NCBI GenBank assembly: GCA_904420005.1 | Contig: CAJFTT010000015.1 | Coordinates: 1-42,465 of the forward strand | DNA: 42,465 nucleotides | Direction: 5' to 3' | Source: Candidatus Tabaqchalia intestinavium | Lineage (GTDB): Bacteria; Bacillota; Clostridia; Oscillospirales; CAJFTT01 | Shown: piece by piece, positions 8,994 to 15,494 of the stretch | Numbering within the stretch: position 1 is the stretch's first letter | Layout: each line of letters starts with the position of its first letter | The notes under the pieces: model-generated | What the model saw: only the letters and a program-made list of their open reading frames with translations | Told to the model about the DNA's origin: nothing | Databases searched by the model: none | Position numbers and translations under genes: made by a program

Positions 8994-10163
8994 TCACGCG
9001 CCCGGCTGCGCGAGCTTTTTCTGCGCCAGCGCGAGATCGAACGCGCCGAGCGCCGCGCCGGCCGCCATTTCGTCAAACGGTGGAGCCAGCACTTCGAGAT
9101 GCAGCGTGTCGAAGGCTTCCGGCAGCACGCGCTGCTTGAGCACGGCGTGGGAGGCGGTTTTCATCACGTCGCCCAGCCGCGCGAATTCGCCGCCCAGCAC
9201 GATATGGCCGGGATTGAGCAGGTTGACGAGATTGACCAGCCCCATCGCGAGAAACCCCGCCATGTTGTCGATCTCCTTGACGGTGTCGGGCTCGCCCGCG
9301 CGGTAGTCCGCGGCGACGTCCCGCATGCTGCGCCGCAGGCCGCCCAGGAGCAGCCCGCCGCGGGAACTCTCCAGCAGCGAAGTGGAGGCGAAGCCTTCCA
9401 GACACCCGCGATTGCCGCAATAGCACCGTTCGTCGCGGAAGCTCAGCGAAGTGTGCCCCAGCAGGCCGGCGGCCGCGCTGTTGCCGGCGAGGTAACGCCC
9501 GTCGACGAAGGTGGCGCACAGGATGGAGCGCCCCGCCGCGACGTAGCAGCTGATCCCCGACTCGAACGCCGCGTCGCGGTGCAGGCAGAAAAGACCGCCG
9601 CACTGCGCGTCGTTGCCGAGGAAGACCGGCACGCCGAACGCGTCCGCCAGCTCCTGCGCCAGCGGCTCCAGCGGCAAGCCGCCATATTGCCGACAGGGGC
9701 GCAGCAGGCCGTCCTCCAGCACGACGGGCCCCTCGCAGGTCAGGCCGACGCCGAGCAGCGCGCGGTCGGCCTGCGCCAGCAGGGCTTCGGCCGCGTCGAG
9801 CAGCCGTACGGACGCCGCGCCTTCCTCCGGCGCGGGATGGGGGAGCAGGCGCTGCGCCAGCGGCGCGCCGTCCGGGGCGCACAGCACGAGAGAAACGCCG
9901 TCCTCCAGCAGCCGCACGCCCAGCGTGCAGACGGCGGGCTCGGCCGGCGCGAAAGCGGGGTGCCGCGCGCCCGCCGCTTTCCGCGCGGGCAGCTCACGCA
10001 GGAAGCCGGCCCGGCACAGCTCCCGCGCGAGCTTGCGCGCGTGAGAGGCGGGCAGGGCGAGCTGTTCGGCCAGCCGGTCGCAGGGGACGGGGCCGCCGGC
10101 GCACTGCACGGCGCGGTAAAGCCGTGCGCGGTCGAGCAGCACGGGCAGGACGGTGGACAGCAT
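8994..10163 (-). CDS. ROK-family transcriptional regulator / sugar kinase-like protein
   Basis: 389 residues. The first ~70 form a helix-turn-helix-like region (RLAEQLALPASHARKLARELCRAGFL), as in NagC/Mlc/XylR-type ROK regulators. The rest is an ASKHA sugar-kinase fold with GVGLTCEGPVVLEDG, GNDAQCGGL (carrying the aspartate that serves as catalytic base in true kinases), and the zinc motif CYCGNRGCLEGF. The divergent phosphate-1 region suggests a sugar-responsive regulator rather than an active kinase. The start at 10163 has AAGGAG 7 bases upstream. Its leader holds a terminator hairpin (see 10183-10227), suggesting control of its own expression by read-through. No sugar operon adjoins it. 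Confidence 0.87.
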   Translation of the reverse strand: MLSTVLPVLLDRARLYRAVQCAGGPVPCDRLAEQLALPASHARKLARELCRAGFLRELPARKAAGARHPAFAPAEPAVCTLGVRLLEDGVSLVLCAPDGAPLAQRLLPHPAPEEGAASVRLLDAAEALLAQADRALLGVGLTCEGPVVLEDGLLRPCRQYGGLPLEPLAQELADAFGVPVFLGNDAQCGGLFCLHRDAAFESGISCYVAAGRSILCATFVDGRYLAGNSAAAGLLGHTSLSFRDERCYCGNRGCLEGFASTSLLESSRGGLLLGGLRRSMRDVAADYRAGEPDTVKEIDNMAGFLAMGLVNLVNLLNPGHIVLGGEFARLGDVMKTASHAVLKQRVLPEAFDTLHLEVLAPPFDEMAAGAALGAFDLALAQKKLAQPGA

Positions 10164-10182
10164 AGAAACGCTCCTTTCAGGC

Positions 10183-10227
10183 AAAAAACAGCGGCGGGCC
10201 GGCAAGGAAGAGATCGACGGCCCGCCG
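10183..10227 (-). terminator. Intrinsic terminator in the leader of the ROK gene (putative attenuator)
   Basis: On the minus strand the arms cggcgggccg and cggcccgccg (10218-10227 with 10192-10201) pair over 10 bp, with a 16-base loop, followed by CTG and T6. It lies between the promoter (10244-10272) and the ribosome binding site of the ROK gene. Transcripts must pass it to reach the gene. Confidence 0.75.
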
Positions 10228-10243
10228 ATCATTCCATGCTGTT

Positions 10244-10272
10244 ATTATACCATGCAAAAAAACAGGAAGCAA
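10244..10272 (-). promoter_or_regulatory. Sigma-A promoter of the ROK gene
   Basis: -35 TTGCTT (10267-10272), 17-bp spacer, -10 TATAAT (10244-10249) preceded by TGG, which makes an extended -10. Confidence 0.85.
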
Positions 10273-10822
10273 GCACGGACCGCTGCCGGCCGCCAGCCTC
10301 GCGCCGGGCGCGGCGAAAGATGGAAAGGGGATTCCCTTTTCCCCTTTTTGCGGGGCACAATGCGGGCGGTATGCGGGAACCTGCGGTGCGCGCGCGGCAT
10401 AGCATGAAACAGCGCCGACTCCGCCCGGAAGGACCCGCTGCGGCACGAGGAAGGGCGCGGCCCGGCGGGGAAGACCTGCGACGGAAAGCGCGGCGACGGG
10501 AGAGGTCCTGCATGCGCGCCAAGGCGGGGAAGGGGAGGCGGGACCACGGTGCGCGTACATTGGCCTGCTCGGCCCCGGCGATGTCCGGCGCCGGCGGATC
10601 ACGAGGCGCACCGCGGCGTCAAATCCAGTCTGGTTCGGCGGCCCGCCATTTGACAGCCGGGAAGGCTGCGGAGAAGGAAGCGCCCGGCCGGGGTTTTCCG
10701 CCCACTTAAAAATATACATGTAGGATTAACTATATGGAATTTAACATTTTGGATTCTTGCTTGCCGCGGCTGGGCGGGGTGCCGGCCGGCTGCGCGAAAC
10801 GCACGGAAAGAAGGAGATCAGC
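10273..10822. other. Gene-free interval upstream of the choloylglycine hydrolase gene
   Basis: No frame here combines a start site with a recognisable product. A long plus-strand frame that crosses it is the GC-driven shadow of the genes on the other strand. A weak hairpin occurs at about 10322-10346 (aaagggga/tcccctt). The last 110 bp before the next gene turn AT-rich (10708-10750) and probably hold its promoter, but no clear pair of elements could be assigned. Confidence 0.55.
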
Positions 10823-11815
10823 ATGTGCACGGCAATGACGCTGCAAACCGCGCAAGGGGAAACCCTTTTCGGGCGCACCATGGATTTTTCGTATTTGCTC
10901 GATCCGCATTTGTACTATGTCCCGCAGGGATATCGCTGGCGCAGCCTGCGCGGTACGGCCGAGCTGCGCGCGCGGTATGGCTTGCTGGGGATCGGCCAGA
11001 TGGCGCCGTCGCTTGTGCTGGTGGACGGCGTCAACGAGCGGGGACTGGCCGGCGCCGCGTTGTATTTTCCCGGCTACGCGCACTTCACGCCGGCGGCTGC
11101 CGCGCCGTCCCAGCCGACGCCGGTGGCGGCCATCGAGCTGCTGCCGTATCTGCTGGGCAATTGCGCCGATGTCGACGCGCTGCCCGCCGCCGTCTCTGCC
11201 GTGCGCATTGTGGGCGTGGAAGATCCGGTGACCCGCTCCGTCGCTCCGTTGCATTGGATCTTCTGCGACCGAAGCGGCAAATGCGCTGTCCTGGAGCAGA
11301 CCAGGTCCGGCACACGGTTTTATCCCAACCCCATCGGCGTGTTGGCCAACAGCCCCGATTTTCCCTGGCATCTGACCAATCTGCGCAATTACGTCGGCGT
11401 CACGCCGCAGCAGCAGGAAGACGCACAATGGGGCGAGACGGCGCTGACGCCCTTCGGCCAGGGCGGCGGCACGGCCGGCCTGCCGGGCGGATTCACGCCG
11501 CCGGCGCGATTTGTGCGCGTCGCGTTCCTCAAGACGCATACCCCGCGCCCGCAGAGCCGGGAGGAAGCGGTCGTCACAGGGTTTCATATTCTCGAGAGCG
11601 TCTCCATTCCCAAAGGCGTGGTGCGCACCCAGCGGCAGACCGATGATTTCACGCAGTATATCGCCTTTTGTAACACGGCCACCGGCGAATATTTTATCCG
11701 TACCTATGACAACAGCGAGATCGTCGCCGCGCGCCTGCGCGAGGCCAGGGCCGAGGGAGGCGGGCCGACCTCGCAGGGCAAGCTGCTGCGGCCGGTAACG
11801 TTTTTCCGCCTTTGA
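10823..11815 (+). CDS. Choloylglycine hydrolase-family (penicillin V acylase / bile salt hydrolase) enzyme
   Basis: A 330-residue Ntn hydrolase of linear amides. After removal of Met, Cys2 becomes the N-terminal nucleophile, and R18 and D21 are at their family positions (GRTMDFS). The conserved asparagine is N176 (LANSPDF) and the arginine is R229 (ARFVRVAF). Before FPGYA stands tyrosine (LYFPGYA), where true bile salt hydrolases usually have asparagine (N82) and penicillin V acylases tyrosine. The sequence thus leans towards acylase or another N-acyl amide substrate. No signal peptide is seen. The start has AAGGAG 9 bases upstream. It stands alone, without bile-acid genes nearby. Substrate remains unproven. 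Confidence 0.92.
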   Translation: MCTAMTLQTAQGETLFGRTMDFSYLLDPHLYYVPQGYRWRSLRGTAELRARYGLLGIGQMAPSLVLVDGVNERGLAGAALYFPGYAHFTPAAAAPSQPTPVAAIELLPYLLGNCADVDALPAAVSAVRIVGVEDPVTRSVAPLHWIFCDRSGKCAVLEQTRSGTRFYPNPIGVLANSPDFPWHLTNLRNYVGVTPQQQEDAQWGETALTPFGQGGGTAGLPGGFTPPARFVRVAFLKTHTPRPQSREEAVVTGFHILESVSIPKGVVRTQRQTDDFTQYIAFCNTATGEYFIRTYDNSEIVAARLREARAEGGGPTSQGKLLRPVTFFRL

Positions 11816-11878
11816 CCCGGCGCCGCCGCCAAGGCCGCTGGGCGCGCTGCCCGTGCTTCACCGAGAGGAACAAAGCGA

Positions 11879-11907
11879 TTGCAAAGCCCGTCGGAATCTG
11901 GTATACT
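11879..11907 (+). promoter_or_regulatory. Sigma-A promoter of the PH-domain gene
   Basis: -35 TTGCAA (11879-11884), 17-bp spacer, -10 TATACT (11902-11907) with TGG just before it. The start codon is 27 bp further on. Confidence 0.88.
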
Positions 11908-11933
11908 AAAGCCAGAAAAAGGAGGGCTGACGC

Positions 11934-12338
11934 ATGGCGAAAATGGCGCCGATGGAATATCTCTGGAAAGACCGCAAGCGGATCCTGGGCATGCCCATCA
12001 CGTTTACAAAATATTCGCTCAGCGAGGACCGCATTTTTTTGCAGACGGGTCTGCTCAATGTCCGGCTGGAAGAAATTGTGCTTTACCGCGTGCGCGACAT
12101 TTCCATGTCCGTGAAGCTCACGCAGCGCATATTCGGCGTGGGCTCCATCCGGCTGTATTCTTCGGATAAAAGTATGCCGGAGCTCGACATCAAAAACGTC
12201 AAGCGGCCGTGGGAGGTCAAGGAACTGATTCACAGGCAGGTGGAGGAGATGAAGATCCGCCGCCGTATGCGTGTCAATGAGGTCCTCTCCGATGGCGGCG
12301 CGGCGGACGACGCGCTGGAGGACGACCTGCTCGACTGA
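11934..12338 (+). CDS. Bacterial PH-domain (bPH2 / DUF304-like) protein
   Basis: 134 residues, no transmembrane segment. The core (about 15-100) alternates beta strands and ends in a helix, matching bacterial PH domains: ITFTKYSLSEDRIFLQTGLL, LEEIVLYRVRDISMSV, LTQRIFGVGSIRLYSSD, then KRPWEVKELIHRQVEE. The usual bPH2 proteins carry membrane helices before this domain; here they are absent, so it would be cytosolic or peripheral. The acidic C terminus (DDALEDDLLD) is not typical of the domain. The start has GGAGG 8 bases upstream and its own promoter. Function of such stand-alone domains is unknown. Confidence 0.82.
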   Translation: MAKMAPMEYLWKDRKRILGMPITFTKYSLSEDRIFLQTGLLNVRLEEIVLYRVRDISMSVKLTQRIFGVGSIRLYSSDKSMPELDIKNVKRPWEVKELIHRQVEEMKIRRRMRVNEVLSDGGAADDALEDDLLD

Positions 12339-12351
12339 CCGATGCGTGCAT

Positions 12352-12397
12352 AAAAAAGCGCGGGAAGACATCGATCCATGTCTCCCCGCGCTTTTTT
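12352..12397. terminator. Bidirectional terminator between convergent genes
   Basis: The arms aaaaaagcgcgggaagaca and tgtctccccgcgctttttt pair with a single mismatch around an 8-base loop. A6 and T6 ends serve both strands, between the PH-domain gene and the DUF4870 gene. Confidence 0.92.
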
Positions 12398-12412
12398 ATT
12401 TTTCGGTTGTCA

Positions 12413-12793
12413 TTATTTGAACAGACGGATGCTGCCCATGAACAGCGGCGGAATCGTGCGGCCGTTGACGGCGTTGACAATACCGACCACCATGGTCGCG
12501 AGCCACGCGATGCTGAAGATGAAGCCCAGCAGCGCGCAAACGATCCATCCCAGGATCGGGATCAAGTTAATGACGGCGCCCACAATGCTGACGGCAATGC
12601 CTGCGATGAGGAACACGACGAACATATTCAGTCCCTGCTTCGCGTGATACTGCGCATACTGCGAATTCTTGGCCCCGAACATCGGGATGAGGAACAAAAT
12701 GCCGATGTAGGACAGCAGCGCCAGCACTTTATTTTGCTCCACGTCCGTCTGCTCCGGTTCGAACTCGTTTTGCTGCGAATTCATGAAATCCAT
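12413..12793 (-). CDS. DUF4870-type small membrane protein
   Basis: 126 residues. An acidic, Gln-rich N terminus (EFEPEQTDVEQNK) is followed by the DUF4870 core: VLALLSYIGILFLIPMF (first membrane segment), the conserved AQYHAKQGLN motif, then two or three hydrophobic segments (MFVVFLIAGIAVSIVGAVI and WIVCALLGFIFSIAWLATMV). The protein is predicted to span the membrane three or four times. The start at 12793 is preferred because GGGGGG lies 7 bases upstream. The promoter at 12898-12926 is a perfect consensus, implying strong constitutive expression. Function of the family is unknown. Confidence 0.85.
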   Translation of the reverse strand: MDFMNSQQNEFEPEQTDVEQNKVLALLSYIGILFLIPMFGAKNSQYAQYHAKQGLNMFVVFLIAGIAVSIVGAVINLIPILGWIVCALLGFIFSIAWLATMVVGIVNAVNGRTIPPLFMGSIRLFK

Positions 12794-12897
12794 ACCCATT
12801 CCCCCCAAAAAGTAAATTGATCCCGGACCGTGTTTCCCCGTACGGCTGCACGGAATCTGACGGTTCGCTCGAAAATCTCTCCGCTTCAAGCAATTTT

Positions 12898-12926
12898 ATT
12901 ATAGTCTGCCCCGGGCGTTTTGTCAA
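12898..12926 (-). promoter_or_regulatory. Consensus sigma-A promoter of the DUF4870 gene
   Basis: -35 TTGACA (12921-12926), 17-bp spacer, -10 TATAAT (12898-12903). Both elements match the consensus exactly. Confidence 0.92.
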
Positions 12927-13150
12927 TGGAGAAGCGGCCGCGACAACGCAATTTCCCGGCGAATTTTGTCAATCCAGAAGAATTTGCGACGGTTTGTGGC
13001 CCTGGGATGCACAAAGGTTTCGGTTTTGTGACGTTCCGGTAAGGAGGCAAACGAGGAGGAAGGCGCGCCGTCACGGCGCCGGGTTTGCTTTGGATTCGCG
13101 CGCGGCCACCTGTCGTTTCCCCTGCCTTGGCGGCGGCTGCGGGGTGAAAG

Positions 13151-13184
13151 CGAGAGGCCCCGCCGTGTTTGGCGGGACCTCTCG
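13151..13184 (-). terminator. Hairpin terminator after the 63-residue protein gene
   Basis: The arms cgagaggccccgcc (13151-13164) and ggcgggacctctcg (13171-13184) pair with one mismatch around a 6-base loop, 25 bp after the stop on the minus strand. Only a short CTTT follows. Confidence 0.6.
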
Positions 13185-13208
13185 TGATGTCCGAAAGCGG
13201 CGAAGGGC

Positions 13209-13400
13209 TCAATGCATCATGTTCTGCACGGTGTCGACAATGCTGCCGACCGCTTTGATCGCCTTGCCCGCGCCTTTCTTGAGCTTGGCCTTGCCCTTGG
13301 AGCTTTTCTTGCTGGCGCCCGCGACGATCATGGAGACCGCCGTGGTGACAGCCACGCCGGCCGCTGCGCCTTTGACGTAATTCATCACTTTGTTTGCCAT
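13209..13400 (-). CDS. Small basic alanine/lysine-rich protein, unknown function
   Basis: 63 residues. It begins MANKVMNYVKG, has a weakly hydrophobic glycine/alanine segment (about 11-28, AAAGVAVTTAVSMIVAGA), then a strongly basic middle (KKSSKGKAKLKKGAGK) and a short amphipathic end. It resembles YtxH-like or membrane-surface peptides but I do not recognise a defined family. The start at 13400 is chosen because GGGAGGG lies 7 bases upstream; a longer frame starting 17 codons earlier has no such site. It is followed by its own terminator. The sequence would suit a nucleic acid- or membrane-associated protein, which is only an inference from charge. Confidence 0.75.
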   Translation of the reverse strand: MANKVMNYVKGAAAGVAVTTAVSMIVAGASKKSSKGKAKLKKGAGKAIKAVGSIVDTVQNMMH

Positions 13401-13525
13401 GCTTTTCCCTCCCAAACGAAAAATCTTTGCCTGCTTTTTTATTCTGTCCACGTTTTCCGAAACAAGCCCTGAAAAACAGTCACCTTTTTTTTACAATTTT
13501 TTGTGGACGTGTTCTGATTTTGTGG

Positions 13526-13531
13526 TATAAT
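13526..13531 (+). promoter_or_regulatory. Extended -10 promoter upstream of the DUF1015 gene
   Basis: TATAAT preceded by TGTGG gives an extended -10. The -35 region (GTGGAC at 17 bp) is a poor match. It lies 84 bp before the GTG start. Confidence 0.7.
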
Positions 13532-13614
13532 ACCCTTGATTGGAAAGAAGTTCCGGCCTCCGGCGCCGGACGAGAAGGGCGGCGACGCCCGCGACGTTGT
13601 GACGGAGTGATACT

Positions 13615-14898
13615 GTGAAATCCTATGACAGTTTGGGGTTCGGCCCTGCCGATATTTTGATTCCGGTGGATACGGTCGATCACACGAAATGGAGTGTGGT
13701 CGCCTGCGACCAGTATACCTCGGAGCCGCAATACTGGAGCAATGTGGATCTCGTGGTCGGCACGCAGCCGTCCACGCTGCGCATCATCCTGCCGGAGATC
13801 TATCTGGACGAGGGCAAGCTGGACGGACAGATCGAGTCGATCAGCCGGCATATGCAGGAATATCTTGACGCGGGGCTGCTGCGCACGCTGGAGAACAGCT
13901 TCATTTATGTCGAACGCACGCTGCGCAGCGGAAAAATCCGCCGCGGGCTGGTGGGCGCGGTCGACCTGGAAAAATACGATTTCGACCCGGAGAAGAAAAA
14001 TCTCGTCCGCGCGACGGAGGGGACCGTGGTAGACCGGCTGCCGCCGCGCGTGCGGATCCGCCGGGGCGCGCCGCTGGAAGTGCCGCACGCGATGCTGCTG
14101 ATGGACGATGTGGCCGACGGCGTGCTGGGGCCGCTGCGGGAGAATAAGGATCTGTTTGAAAAGGTCTATGATTTCCCGCTCATGCAGGACGCGGGACGGC
14201 TGAAGGGCTACTGCATCCCGGCTGCGCAGGCGGAGGGGATTCGCCGCGCGCTGGAAGCGATGCTCGACCCCGACCTGCAGGCGGAGAAATACGGGGAGGC
14301 TTCCGTGCATCCGCTGCTGTTCGCGGTGGGGGACGGCAACCACTCTTTAGCCGCAGCCAAGAAATGCTGGGAAGCGGTGCGGGAGAATCTTTCACCGGAG
14401 GAAGCCGCGTCGCATCCGGCGCGTTACGCGCTGTGCGAGCTGGTCAACGTGCATGACGAGTCGCTGGCGTTCGAGCCGATCCACCGGGTTGTGTTCGGCT
14501 GCTCGCCGCAAAAGCTGCTGGCCGCTGTCAAGGTCTATTTTCCCGAGTCCTTCGAGGGCCGGGGGGACGGGCAGCGCATCGGCTACGTCACCGAGGAGAC
14601 GGAGGGCGTCATCACCATTCCCAACGCGCCGTCGGAGCTTGTGGTCGGCACGCTGCAGCGGTTTTTGGACGACTATGCGAAGGCCAAGCCGATCCGCATC
14701 GATTATATCCACGGCGAGGATGTGGTGCGCGCGTTGGCGCGGCAGGAAGATACGGTGGGATTTTTGCTGCCTTCGATGGGCAAAAGCGAGCTGTTCACCT
14801 CCATCGTCAACCACGGCGTGCTGCCGCGCAAGACGTTCTCCATGGGCGAGGCGTGCGACAAGCGGTTTTATCTCGAGTGCAGGAAGATCGTGCGTTGA
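13615..14898 (+). CDS. DUF1015 family protein
   Basis: 427 residues, cytosolic. It matches DUF1015 by the N-terminal ILIPVDTVDHTKWSVVACDQ block, the central signature HPLLFAVGDGNHSLAAAK, and the C-terminal SMGEACDKRFYLECRKI. The family is often found beside serC/serA in other bacteria and is of unknown activity; no serine pathway gene is near here. The start is GTG at 13615, with GGAG 8 bases upstream. No in-frame ATG nearby has a better site. A terminator follows about 100 bp downstream. Confidence 0.9.
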   Translation: MKSYDSLGFGPADILIPVDTVDHTKWSVVACDQYTSEPQYWSNVDLVVGTQPSTLRIILPEIYLDEGKLDGQIESISRHMQEYLDAGLLRTLENSFIYVERTLRSGKIRRGLVGAVDLEKYDFDPEKKNLVRATEGTVVDRLPPRVRIRRGAPLEVPHAMLLMDDVADGVLGPLRENKDLFEKVYDFPLMQDAGRLKGYCIPAAQAEGIRRALEAMLDPDLQAEKYGEASVHPLLFAVGDGNHSLAAAKKCWEAVRENLSPEEAASHPARYALCELVNVHDESLAFEPIHRVVFGCSPQKLLAAVKVYFPESFEGRGDGQRIGYVTEETEGVITIPNAPSELVVGTLQRFLDDYAKAKPIRIDYIHGEDVVRALARQEDTVGFLLPSMGKSELFTSIVNHGVLPRKTFSMGEACDKRFYLECRKIVR

Positions 14899-14930
14899 CG
14901 GCGGCCGGTGGCTGCGGACGGCGGGGGATC

Positions 14931-14977
14931 CCCTGGCGGACAAAGGGCAATGCGCCCGGCGGCGACTGGAACGGACA
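14931..14977. repeat. Dispersed intergenic repeat, copy 1
   Basis: Read on the plus strand, the core acaaagggcaatgcgcccgg followed by cggcgactgga matches copy 2 (15195-15242) with few differences, and matches copy 3 (33601-33634) in the opposite orientation. Confidence 0.65.
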
Positions 14978-14995
14978 CAGGTGTATTTTCATGTG

Positions 14996-15019
14996 CGGCG
15001 GGCTTCGGCCCGCCGTTTT
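14996..15019 (+). terminator. Intrinsic terminator after the DUF1015 gene
   Basis: The arms cggcgggc and gcccgccg (14996-15003 and 15008-15015) surround a TTCG tetraloop and are followed by TTTTGTT. Confidence 0.85.
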
Positions 15020-15022
15020 GTT

Positions 15023-15429
15023 GCACCTGACCTGTGCCCATTCCCGTCTGTCGCCCGATCCGCGGCGTTTTTCGAGAGGAAAAGGGGCGGCCGGTGAGGC
15101 TGACCAGGCACCGAGGTGGTGCCCGGCCAGGAGGAAAACGGGGCAGACCGGTTGCTTGACTCCGAAAAACGGTGCCTTTCTTAGACCATGAAAAACCCTC
15201 GGTGAACAAGGGGCAACGCGCTCGGCGGTGACTGGAAGGGACGCGGACGGCGTTCTCGCACTGGGCGGGCGCGCCAGCGTGCGCCATTCCGGTTTTTTAC
15301 AAAACGGGACGCCCTGCCTGGCGCGGCAACGCCGACCGGGGCTGGTACCATCGTTGCTGCGCCTGTTTCCCGGTCCGCCGAGGGTAAGGAAAGTCAACTG
15401 CATTCTCCCTTGCCCTGCTGAAAAGGCGA
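15023..15429. other. Gene-free interval with degenerate repeats
   Basis: No credible gene lies between the DUF1015 terminator and the mannosidase terminator. The stretch contains repeat copy 2 and a CCGAGGGT element at 15379-15386 that recurs in the gene-free interval near 33630. Confidence 0.6.
15195..15242. repeat. Dispersed intergenic repeat, copy 2
   Basis: It starts accctcggtgaacaaggggc and continues cgctcggcggtgactgga. It aligns with copy 1 over about 46 bp in direct orientation and with the reverse complement of 33601-33634 over 34 bp. Confidence 0.65.
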
Positions 15430-15457
15430 AAGGCCGCGTGCATATGCACGCGGCCTT
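15430..15457 (-). terminator. 28-bp perfect palindrome, terminator of the mannosidase gene
   Basis: The sequence aaggccgcgtgcat and its exact complement atgcacgcggcctt abut with no loop. T tracts follow on both strands. It lies 37 bp after the stop of the minus-strand gene. Confidence 0.85.
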
Positions 15458-15494
15458 TTCATCTTTTGGATTGCGAAACGCTGAAACCGACGTC

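Noticed and set aside
10650-10655. TTGACA as a -35 element for the choloylglycine hydrolase gene
   Set aside because: No -10-like sequence stands 15-19 bp downstream, in the GC-rich stretch that follows.
8136-10709. A plus-strand open frame of about 860 codons across the ROK and DUF2461 genes
   Set aside because: It is arginine-rich with no motif, opposite two well-supported genes with promoters and ribosome binding sites.
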